A stretch of DNA of 61,177 nucleotides from Amycolatopsis pittospori (lineage in GTDB: Bacteria > Actinomycetota > Actinomycetes > Mycobacteriales > Pseudonocardiaceae). The notes below the pieces were generated by a model. That model did no database searches, was not told the DNA's origin, and was given only the letters and a program-made list of their open reading frames with translations. The stretch is taken from positions 1 through 61,177 of the forward strand of contig NZ_JACBXD010000047.1 of assembly GCF_013870525.1 (NCBI RefSeq), written 5' to 3'. A program made the position numbers and the translations under genes. Below, piece after piece: positions 1-7,133 of the stretch (position 1 is the stretch's first letter; every line of letters begins with the position of its first letter).

Positions 1-1
1 C

Positions 2-1042
2 GCCGACCGCAACCCGAAACGCACCGCGGCCAGCGCCGCCGCGCTCACGATCGGACTCGCCGTCGTCGCGCTCGCGACCACCGTGGCGGCAGGCGTCGAA
101 GCGGGCCAGAGCCGCGGCGTCGACGAGCAACTCGCCGCCGACTTCGCCGTCACTTCGGTACTCACCGGCCGGTCCCTGCCCCCGACGCTCGCCGACGACC
201 TCGCCCGGATGCCCGGCGTAACCGCCGTCGCGACACGCCAGTCGTTCTCAGGCGACCTGGGTACGTACGGCAAGTACGAGCTGACCGCCGTCCGAGGCGA
301 TCTTCTGCGCCCGTCGGTGCTCTCAGGACGTCTCGACCGGCTCGGTCCCGGTGAAATCGCCATCAGGAAGGACCTGGCGGAAGAGACGGGACTCGCGGTC
401 GGCGACACCGTCCGGTCCCTGCGCGTGGTCGCGGTCTACGACAGCGTCCGCGCGCCGGGCGTCGACCTGGGCTTCGCATTGGTCGACGTCGCGGAGCAAC
501 CCGCACTCGCCCTCGACCAGCGGAGCTACGACGAGAGCGTGCTGATCAAGGCCTCCGGCCGGTCTCCTCTGGAGCAGGCGTTGACCGGCACGCCGTTCGC
601 GAAACTGAGCAGCGTCACGGAACTCAAGGAGGAAGCGGCCGCGCCGCTGCGGGACACCCTGAACCTGATGTGGGCGCTGACCGCCCTCGCCGTCCTGATC
701 GCGTTCGCCGGGATCGCGAACACGCTTTCGCTGTCGGTACTGGAACGGACGCGGGAAACCGCGCTGCTGCGTGCTCTCGGCCTCACGCGGGGCGGACTCG
801 GCGCGGCCCTGACGGCGGAGTCGGTCTTCGTCGCCGTACTCGGCGCCGTCTGCGGACTGGTCGTCGGGATCGGCTCGGCGTGGCTGATCACGGAGGTCGC
901 TTCGGGCGGGGGTGAACCGATCCTGTTCGCGCCACCTTGGGGCCGGCTGGGCGTGCTGGTGGGGGCGGCGATCCTGGCCGCACCGTTGGCGGCGCTGATT
1001 CCGGCTCGGCGGGCCGTCTCGCTCACCGGAGCCCACAACTAA
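2..1042 (+). CDS. FtsX-family ABC transporter permease, 3' part (5' end outside window)
   Basis: Membrane permease of the MacB/FtsX type, which works with an ATP-binding subunit to couple ATP hydrolysis to export or to mechanical signalling at the cytoplasmic membrane. The frame is open from base 2. It begins with NPKRTAASAAALTIGLAVVA, the typical start of the second half of these permeases: a conserved NPxRTA motif and a transmembrane helix. An extracytoplasmic region of about 150 residues follows, then three C-terminal helices (around ALTALAVLIAFAGIANTLSL, VFVAVLGAVCGLVVGIG and GVLVGAAILAAPLAALI). The RTRETALLRALGL motif is the conserved coupling segment. The last helix and the PARRA tail mark a complete C-terminus. 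The ATPase gene is probably just outside the window. Substrate unknown. Confidence 0.9.
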   Translation, partial: ADRNPKRTAASAAALTIGLAVVALATTVAAGVEAGQSRGVDEQLAADFAVTSVLTGRSLPPTLADDLARMPGVTAVATRQSFSGDLGTYGKYELTAVRGDLLRPSVLSGRLDRLGPGEIAIRKDLAEETGLAVGDTVRSLRVVAVYDSVRAPGVDLGFALVDVAEQPALALDQRSYDESVLIKASGRSPLEQALTGTPFAKLSSVTELKEEAAAPLRDTLNLMWALTALAVLIAFAGIANTLSLSVLERTRETALLRALGLTRGGLGAALTAESVFVAVLGAVCGLVVGIGSAWLITEVASGGGEPILFAPPWGRLGVLVGAAILAAPLAALIPARRAVSLTGAHN

Positions 1043-1181
1043 CGCATTCAGAGGACTAAACGCGGGCGCCCACCGGACTCATCCGGGACACCGCAAGCGT
1101 TTCATCGGGATTTCATGGCACCGCCCTACGGTTCCGAGCACGGCTCCGCACCGGCGGACCGGTGGTGCACGAGGAGGCGTC

Positions 1182-1622
1182 ATGAGCCCGGCGAGCCGGA
1201 CCCCGTACAACGCGGTGATGCCGCGGGACGACCGCCCGAGTCCCGGCGAGCGGGACGGGGTCGTCGGCCCGGGCTGGAGCTGGACGGCGTTCTTCCAGCC
1301 ATGGGCCACCGGACGCCCGTCGCCCCGCTACCGGTGGACGCTGTTCGGGACCGCCGCCGAGGCCGTCGGCGACCTCCGCCGCTGTCTCGACGACGGCAGC
1401 GTCGGCTCCCGAGGCGCCCTGTGCTCTTCCGTCTTGCGGAAGCGCGGGGCGCCGCGGGAGCTCGTGCTGTGCGACGGCGCGGACTGGGCCTGCGTCGTCC
1501 ACGAGGTCCGCCACGGGGTGCACGTGACCGATTCCGGTGACGCCTACTTCGCGCGCTGGCGTACGAACATGGAAGGGCACCGGTTCACGATCATCAACGC
1601 CGGTGGGCCGACCGTCTGGTGA
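1182..1622 (+). CDS. Hypothetical protein, 146 aa
   Basis: I do not recognise the family. The start follows a good ribosome binding site (GGAGG, about 1170-1175, six bases before ATG). No signal peptide or membrane segment is visible. The protein is rich in W, R and D, with a central Trp-rich part (GWSWTAFFQPW) and an even hydrophobic pattern near the C-terminus (HRFTIINAGGPTVW) that suggests a small folded beta domain. Its last 29 bases overlap the 3' end of the convergent BTAD regulator. No function can be assigned from context. Confidence 0.6.
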   Translation: MSPASRTPYNAVMPRDDRPSPGERDGVVGPGWSWTAFFQPWATGRPSPRYRWTLFGTAAEAVGDLRRCLDDGSVGSRGALCSSVLRKRGAPRELVLCDGADWACVVHEVRHGVHVTDSGDAYFARWRTNMEGHRFTIINAGGPTVW

Positions 1623-4479
1623 GGTCCAGCCCTTCCAGCGCGAGCGTGCGCTGCTGGGAGTCGCCGTCCAAGCCGATCGTGGTGAGCACCCATTCGAACT
1701 GCTCCCGCGCGCCCGCCGGGTCGCCGGCGGCGAGGTGGATACGGCCGAGCCGGTTCCGGATCTCGGATTCCATCCCGACGATGGTCTCCTCGGTGACCGC
1801 CGCCAAGGCCCGCCGCTGGAGGTCGAAGGCCTTTTCGAGGTTCCCGAGTTCGAACTCCGCGGTGCCCAGCCGGGACAGGCTGGTCGCCATCAGCAGCCCG
1901 TCCGTGGTCTCCTCGGCCAGTTCGGCGGCGCGCCGGAGGTCCAGCGCGGCCTCGGCGGCCCGGCCGATCTCGAGCCGGACCGTGCCGCTGTGGCACAGCA
2001 CCCTCGCCAGCATCCCCACGCTGCCGATCTCTTCGCTCAGTTCGCGGGCGCGGCCGAGGTGGACGAGCGCGTCCTCGTGTTCGCCGCGCAGGTAGGCGAG
2101 GTAGCCGAGGGCGGACAACGCCCGTTCGGCGAGCCAGCCGTCCCCCACCTCGTCGGCGAGGACCATCACTTGCCGCATCCCGCGGATCGCGGCGTCGTGT
2201 CTTCCCGCGATCAGGTCCGCCATGGTGAGCCCGCCGAGCGCCCGCGCCTCCACGCCGCGGTCCCCGGAGGACTGACCGGCCAGCAGCGCTTCGTCGAACC
2301 AGCCCCGCGCCCGGTCGAGTTGTCCCTGCATGGCGTAGGCGTAGCCGAGGCAGAACCGCAGCGACGAGACCATCCGCTCGTCGGCCGCCTGTTCGGCCAG
2401 CGGCAGCGCGACCTGCAGCGCCGCCCGGGATTCGTGGTACCGCTGCTGGCGCGCGAGGTAGTCGACCAGTGCTTCGGCGATCGAGCAGGCGATGTCGTCC
2501 AGGCCGGCCTCGGCCGCTTGGGTGACCACTTCGGTCAGGTCGCCCGCTGCGTCCAGCCAGGCGGAAGCGTCGCGTTGCCCGGTGAACGGTCCGCCCTCGG
2601 TCTCGACGGGGAACCGCGCGACGCCCCATTCGCTCGCGCGGCGCGCGGCGCTCAGGTACAGGCCGTACACCCGTTTTCGCGCCGCCTCGACGACGTCGGC
2701 GGTTTCCTGCCCGGCCAGTCGTCGCGCGTAGACCGCGACCAGGTCGTGCAGCCGGTAGCGGCCGCTCGCCGGTTCCTGCAGGAGGCTCGCGTCGACGAGG
2801 CTTTCCAGATGACGCTCGGCTTCGGTGAGCGAACAGTCGAGCAGCGCGGCCACCGAAAGCCGGTCGAACTCGGACGTCGGCGAAAGTCCCAGCATGCCGA
2901 AGGTGCGTTGCTCGGCGGGCCGAAGCTGCTCGTACGACAGGCGAAGCGCCACTTCGACGCTGCGATCCTCGGCGGTCAGTTCGCCGAGCCGTCGCTCGTC
3001 GTCCGACATCCGGTCGACCAGATCCTTGAACGTCCACATCGGACGGTTCTGCAACCGGGCGCCGGCGATCCGCAGCGCGAGCGGAAGGCGTCCGCACAAA
3101 CCGGCGAGGGCACGGACGGCGAACCGCTCACCCTCGGCCCTCGGCGTCCCCACGATGCGGCCGAGCAGCCGTTCCGCGGCTTCGAGACCCAGTGCTCCCA
3201 AGGAAACGCGTCGGTCGGCGTCCAAACCGGACAGCCGGCGGCGACTGGTCACCAGCACCCGGCTCCCGGGCCCGGCGGGTAACAGGGACCGCACCTGGCC
3301 CGCCGATTCGGCGTTGTCGAGCACCAGGAGCAACCGCAGCTGGGCGGTCGCCGCGCGCCACGACGCGGCCAGTTCGTCGAGATCGTCCGGCATGGCGCCG
3401 TCTTCGACGCCGACCGCGCGCAGCAACCGCCGCAGAGCGCGTTCCGGGGTCACCGGCTCGCGGCCCTCGGTGTACCCGTGCAGATCGACGAACAGCGCGC
3501 CGTCCGGATAGGACTCGCACAGCAGATGGGCGGCGCGCACGGCGAGCGTGGTCTTCCCGGCGCCGGGGACACCGTCGACGGCGTCGACCGAGACCGTCGA
3601 CGGGTCGCCGCTTTCGATGAGCAGCGCGAGTTCCCGGTCGCGGCCCTCCAGTTCGCCGTTGATGGCGGGCAGTTCGTTGCGGATCCGGCGCGGCTGTTCC
3701 CGTCGCCGGGCGACGCCGGGAACAGCGTCCTCCCCGCGCAGCACCGCTTCCTGCACCTGCCGCAGTTCCTCGCCCGGCTCGACGCCGAGCTGTTCCACCA
3801 GCCGCTCGCGGACGTCGGTGAACACTTCGAGCGCCTCCGCCTGACGCCCGCCGCCGTAGAGCGCGCGCATGAGCAGCGCCGCGAGCGGTTCGCTCGGCGG
3901 ATCGGCGGCCACCAGCGCCGAAAGCTCGCCGATGACCTCGTCGAACCGGCCGAGTTTCAGCTGTACCCGCAGTTTCCGGCGCAGCAGCAGGAGCTTGCGT
4001 TCCTCCAGTCGTCGCCGCTCGCCTTGGACGAACGCGCCGGGCAGGCCGGTCAGCGGCTCACCGTGAAAGAGCCGCAGCGCGTCGGCGAAGGTGTCCACCG
4101 CCGTGACGAGATCCCCGGTCTCCTCGGCCGCGTCCGCCGCGGCGGCGACCTCGTCGAGCCGGGTGACGTCCAGGTGCACGTCACCGCTGGCGAACCGGTA
4201 GCCGCCCCGGTCGGAGACGATCACCGAATCGCGCGGCCGCTGCCCGGAGGTGTCCAGGCACTGACGCAGCCGCCGGACGTAGACAGGCAGCACGTTCGAC
4301 TCCGGCGGCCGCTCCCACAGCCCGTCCGTGAGCTCGTACTGGCTGACCGTCACGTCCGGACGCAACAGCAGCGCCGCCAGCACCGCCTGCTGCCGGACCG
4401 GACCGAGATCCAGCCGTGTCTCCCCCTGCCAGGCCCGCAACGGACCGAGCACCTCGAACCGAAGCCGCGAGTCCGGCAT
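1594..4479 (-). CDS. AfsR/SARP-type regulator with BTAD, NB-ARC ATPase and TPR domains
   Basis: Large cytoplasmic transcriptional regulator of the AfsR class, 961 aa. Order: OmpR-like winged-helix DNA-binding domain (about residues 5-95, starting RLRFEVLGPL), bacterial transcriptional activator domain (about 100-245, ending EQLGVEPGEELR), NB-ARC/STAND ATPase with Walker A GVPGAGKT at 303-310 and a Walker B-like LLLVLDNAE, then many TPR-like helical repeats to the C-terminus. ATP-dependent oligomerisation at direct-repeat promoters is known for the family; the target here is unknown. Codon 400 is TTA (3280-3282), a possible bldA control point. I chose ATG 4479 because the domain begins there after an AGGGGGG stretch; in-frame ATGs at 4500 and 4521 are alternatives, the latter two bases after the response regulator stop. 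It is the last gene of the kinase-regulator operon. Confidence 0.88.
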   Translation of the reverse strand: MPDSRLRFEVLGPLRAWQGETRLDLGPVRQQAVLAALLLRPDVTVSQYELTDGLWERPPESNVLPVYVRRLRQCLDTSGQRPRDSVIVSDRGGYRFASGDVHLDVTRLDEVAAAADAAEETGDLVTAVDTFADALRLFHGEPLTGLPGAFVQGERRRLEERKLLLLRRKLRVQLKLGRFDEVIGELSALVAADPPSEPLAALLMRALYGGGRQAEALEVFTDVRERLVEQLGVEPGEELRQVQEAVLRGEDAVPGVARRREQPRRIRNELPAINGELEGRDRELALLIESGDPSTVSVDAVDGVPGAGKTTLAVRAAHLLCESYPDGALFVDLHGYTEGREPVTPERALRRLLRAVGVEDGAMPDDLDELAASWRAATAQLRLLLVLDNAESAGQVRSLLPAGPGSRVLVTSRRRLSGLDADRRVSLGALGLEAAERLLGRIVGTPRAEGERFAVRALAGLCGRLPLALRIAGARLQNRPMWTFKDLVDRMSDDERRLGELTAEDRSVEVALRLSYEQLRPAEQRTFGMLGLSPTSEFDRLSVAALLDCSLTEAERHLESLVDASLLQEPASGRYRLHDLVAVYARRLAGQETADVVEAARKRVYGLYLSAARRASEWGVARFPVETEGGPFTGQRDASAWLDAAGDLTEVVTQAAEAGLDDIACSIAEALVDYLARQQRYHESRAALQVALPLAEQAADERMVSSLRFCLGYAYAMQGQLDRARGWFDEALLAGQSSGDRGVEARALGGLTMADLIAGRHDAAIRGMRQVMVLADEVGDGWLAERALSALGYLAYLRGEHEDALVHLGRARELSEEIGSVGMLARVLCHSGTVRLEIGRAAEAALDLRRAAELAEETTDGLLMATSLSRLGTAEFELGNLEKAFDLQRRALAAVTEETIVGMESEIRNRLGRIHLAAGDPAGAREQFEWVLTTIGLDGDSQQRTLALEGLDLTRRSAHRR

Positions 4480-4523
4480 CGTCGCCCCAACCCCCCTCAT
4501 GGTCCCCCCGTCGTTTCCCATGG

Positions 4524-5189
4524 TCAGCCCGGCACCACGATCCCGTTGTCGAAGGCGTAGACGATCGCCGCCGCCCGGTCGCGCAACTCGAGCTTGGTGA
4601 AGATCCGCCCGATATGGCTTTTCACGGTCACCTCCGAAATCACCAGCGACGCGGCGATCTCGGCGTTCGTCAGCCCGCGACCGATCGCCCGGAGCACGTC
4701 CTGCTCCCTCGGTGTCAGCAATTCGAGTGGGCGGCCGCCACTGCCGTTCCCGGCGGCCTGCCGGTAGGTGGCGAGCACGCGGGCGGTGACGCCGGGATCC
4801 AGCCAGGAGTCGCCCGCGGCCACCGCGCGCACGGCCCGGATCAGGTCCTCGGCCGGGGAGTCCTTGAGGACGTAGCCCGCGGCGCCCGCCCGGAGCGCGT
4901 CGGCCAGCAGGTTGTCGTCGTCGAACGTGGTCAGCGCGAGCACCGGCGGGTGCCCGCCGGACCGCCGCAGCCGCCTGGTCGCCTCCACACCCCCGACGTC
5001 CTTCATCCGCAGGTCCATCACGACGACGTCGGCCTCGTGCGCGGCCAGCGCGGCGGGCACCTCGGAGCCGTCGGCGCATTCCCCCGCGATGACGAACCCG
5101 TCGCGCCGCCGCAGGATCCGCCGCAGCCCGGACCGGGCGAGTTCCTGGTCGTCGACCAGCAGCACCCGGATCTCCCCCGCCGCCGTCAT
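4524..5189 (-). CDS. NarL/LuxR-family response regulator
   Basis: Two-component response regulator, 221 aa. The receiver domain occupies about residues 6-125, with the acidic pair D13-D14 and the phospho-acceptor D59 in VVVMDLRM. The C-terminal LuxR helix-turn-helix (about 155-215) has the signature LTPREQDVLRAIGRGLTNAE and VTVKSHIGRIFTKL. The ATG at 5189 overlaps the TGA of the upstream histidine kinase (ATGA, 5186-5189), so the two are very likely translationally coupled cognate partners. A longer in-frame start at 5234 would lie inside the kinase gene and only adds a non-homologous N-terminus. The BTAD regulator follows within 2-44 bases, which suggests that it belongs to the same transcript. 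Confidence 0.93.
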   Translation of the reverse strand: MTAAGEIRVLLVDDQELARSGLRRILRRRDGFVIAGECADGSEVPAALAAHEADVVVMDLRMKDVGGVEATRRLRRSGGHPPVLALTTFDDDNLLADALRAGAAGYVLKDSPAEDLIRAVRAVAAGDSWLDPGVTARVLATYRQAAGNGSGGRPLELLTPREQDVLRAIGRGLTNAEIAASLVISEVTVKSHIGRIFTKLELRDRAAAIVYAFDNGIVVPG

Positions 5190-6364
5190 GACCGCACCAT
5201 CCGTGATCCCGGCACCGTGACCTCCACGACCCATTGGCGTCCCTGGGGCCCGGCACTGATTTCGGCGCCGAGCTGGGTCGCCCTGGCGGCCATCCCGGCC
5301 AGCCCCGACCCGTCTTCGGACGTATGCCTGGCCACACCGGGCAGGCTGTTGCTGACGGTCAGCCGGGCGCCGGACGACCCGGCGTGCAGCCGGACCTCCG
5401 CGGTCGCGCCGGGCGCGTGTTTGACGACGTTGACGAGTGACTCCTGCACGATCCGGTAGAGCCCCAATCCTTCCGAGGCGCCGACACGGGCGAGATCGCC
5501 TTCGTGGGTGTAGCGCACCTCCAGCCCGGCGGCGCGGGTGCGCTCGACCAGCGTGGCGATATCCTCCACGCCCGGCAACGGACTGCTGCCCGAGGGGGCG
5601 TCGGCGAGGAGGCCGACCGTACGGCGGACGTCGGCCATCGCCGACCGGCCCACCGCTTCCGCCTCGGTGAGCGCTTCGATCGCCTCGTCGACGTCGCGAT
5701 CCTGCTGGAGCGCGTGCCTCGCGCCGGTGAGGTGCAGGAGCGTGATGCTGAGCGAATGCCCGACGATGTCGTGCACCTCGCGGGCGATGCGCTGCCGCTC
5801 CGCCAGCAGCGCCTTGTCGCGTACGACGTCACGCTTGCCGCGTTCGGCGTCCAGCAGCCTGGTGTACCAGCGGACCATGAGCCCGCCGCTGAGACCGAGC
5901 AGGATCGCGACCATGTAGACGGGCCCGCCGATCAGCCCGCCCCAGATCCCCGCCACGACCAGGACCGACTCGGCCGCGACGGTGACGATGGCGATCCCCG
6001 TCGTCGTCCGCAGCACACTGCCCGCTTCGGTGGCCGCGACCAGCAGCAGCAACGGCGCGAAATCCGGGAGGACGGGCTCGGTCAGCAGGATCGCGGTGGC
6101 GGAGATCAGCGCCGCCATCCGCACCCACGGCACGATCCAGTTGGTGGCCGACCAGATCAGCGAAGGCGCGATCACGAGCAACCCGGCCAGCGCGATCGGC
6201 TCGGGCGGCAGCAGGGCGTCCCGCTGCACCAGCGCGACCACCGTGAACACCACGCTCACCGCGGTGGCGCACAACGCGCCCCACCAGGGCAGCGTCAGTC
6301 CGGCCCGGGTGAGGCTGACCTGCACCCGCGCCCGGAACCGGTCGCGCAAGATCTTCAGCACCAC
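5186..6364 (-). CDS. NarL-type sensor histidine kinase
   Basis: Membrane sensor kinase of the HisKA_3/HATPase_c class, 392 aa. The N-terminal 165 residues form about five or six transmembrane helices with very short loops, so sensing is probably within the membrane, as in DesK-like kinases. The dimerisation/phospho-acceptor motif is REVHDIVGHSLS with H198. The ATP-binding domain follows, with an N-box-like QESLVNVVKHAPGATAEV and a G-box around EDGSGLAGMAARA. It autophosphorylates and passes phosphate to the response regulator encoded immediately downstream by a 4-base stop-start overlap. The start is GTG at 6364; upstream there is only a weak GGGG ribosome site. The signal sensed is unknown. 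Confidence 0.93.
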   Translation of the reverse strand: MVLKILRDRFRARVQVSLTRAGLTLPWWGALCATAVSVVFTVVALVQRDALLPPEPIALAGLLVIAPSLIWSATNWIVPWVRMAALISATAILLTEPVLPDFAPLLLLVAATEAGSVLRTTTGIAIVTVAAESVLVVAGIWGGLIGGPVYMVAILLGLSGGLMVRWYTRLLDAERGKRDVVRDKALLAERQRIAREVHDIVGHSLSITLLHLTGARHALQQDRDVDEAIEALTEAEAVGRSAMADVRRTVGLLADAPSGSSPLPGVEDIATLVERTRAAGLEVRYTHEGDLARVGASEGLGLYRIVQESLVNVVKHAPGATAEVRLHAGSSGARLTVSNSLPGVARHTSEDGSGLAGMAARATQLGAEISAGPQGRQWVVEVTVPGSRMVRS

Positions 6365-6523
6365 CCCAGCCTAGAAAGTGCCCGGGGACGCGTCATCGTG
6401 CGGCGGTCGGCACCGGTCTCCGCCCACGGTAGGAGGCGGGCGGACACGGACCGATGAAATCCGGATGAAACGCCGCGGCCGGGCCGAAGTCGTTCCAGGT
6501 ACCTACGCCCGGGGCCGGCATGC

Positions 6524-6580
6524 GGTCCGTGAAGGCCTCCTTCCCTACCTTGAGAGTAGGGAAGGAGGCCTTCACGGACC
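6524..6580. repeat. Palindromic intergenic repeat, GTCCGTGAAGGCCTCCTT family (copy 1)
   Basis: Perfect 25-base inverted repeat: arms 6524-6548 and 6556-6580 with a 7-base loop. The outer 18 bases (GTCCGTGAAGGCCTCCTT) recur at 14703 and 56923. It sits between two minus-strand genes, and the stop codon of the YjbR gene (6572-6574) is inside the right arm, so the hairpin ends that gene and probably terminates its transcript. There is no T-tract after it. Confidence 0.9.
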
Positions 6581-6961
6581 TGGGGTCGAGTTTTCGCGGC
6601 TGAGGCCGACCCACTTCAGCTTCTCCTGCTCCCGCTTGGGCAGGCCGGCGACCACGAGGTCATAGGAGTCCTCGATCATCTCCCGGACGAAGTCGTCGGT
6701 CAGCGAACCGTCGAGTTCGACGGTGTTCCAGTGCTGCTTGTTCAGGTGGTACCCGGGGATGATCGCCGGATGCTCCGACCGCAGCCGGACGGCCAGTTCG
6801 GGGTCGCATTTGAGGCTGATCCGCAGCGGTTTCGCCTTGAGCGGGCCGAGCGCGAACACCTTGCCCGCCACCTTGAACACACTGGTGCCCTCGTCGAAGG
6901 GGAACTCCAGGCGGGCGCCGGGGAAATCGAGGCAGAGCTTCTCGAGAGCGGCGGGCTTCAT
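6572..6961 (-). CDS. MmcQ/YjbR family protein
   Basis: Small cytoplasmic protein of the MmcQ/YjbR family (CyaY-like fold), 129 aa, the usual length. Visible family features are the N-terminal LCLDFPGARLEFPFDEG, VFKVAGKVFALG, the SLKCDP strand, IPGYHLNKQHWNTVELDG and the C-terminal MIEDSYDLVVAGLPKREQ. Members are often annotated as DNA-binding, but their role is not well established. The stop codon lies inside a 25-bp-arm hairpin, so the C-terminal residues STPGP come partly from the repeat sequence. ATG 6961 has no ribosome site but is preceded at six bases by TAGGCT, which suggests a leaderless transcript. Confidence 0.85.
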   Translation of the reverse strand: MKPAALEKLCLDFPGARLEFPFDEGTSVFKVAGKVFALGPLKAKPLRISLKCDPELAVRLRSEHPAIIPGYHLNKQHWNTVELDGSLTDDFVREMIEDSYDLVVAGLPKREQEKLKWVGLSRENSTPGP

Positions 6962-6967
6962 GCGATC

Positions 6968-6973
6968 AGCCTA
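6968..6973 (-). promoter_or_regulatory. Candidate -10 element for leaderless transcription of the YjbR gene
   Basis: TAGGCT on the minus strand fits the actinobacterial -10 consensus TANNNT. Six bases (GATCGC) separate it from the ATG at 6961, which would place the transcription start on or next to the A of the start codon. No -35 consensus is evident and the call rests on spacing alone. Confidence 0.4.
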
Positions 6974-7133
6974 GCGCGACCGGACCAGCGGTTTTCTCCG
7001 CGATAGTCGCGGATCGCCCCGAAATCCAGCCCCTTCACCGGACAGAAATCCTGTCCTGTCCAGTGCCCTCCCGCGCATTGACCGGCTGTCGGTGATTCCC
7101 CGACGATGGACGGTGACCTGGGAGGCGACAACG

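Noticed and set aside
1537..3282. Long open frames opposite the first BTAD gene and similar long frames opposite GH97, SGNH, nuclease-helicase and aftD genes
   Set aside because: They are antisense or frame-shifted shadows caused by high GC content: Arg/Pro/Gly-rich, no domains, no ribosome sites.
4480..5337. Upstream extension of the first BTAD frame through the response regulator gene to 5337
   Set aside because: The extension runs in another frame through the response regulator coding sequence; the BTAD domain itself starts at about 4479.
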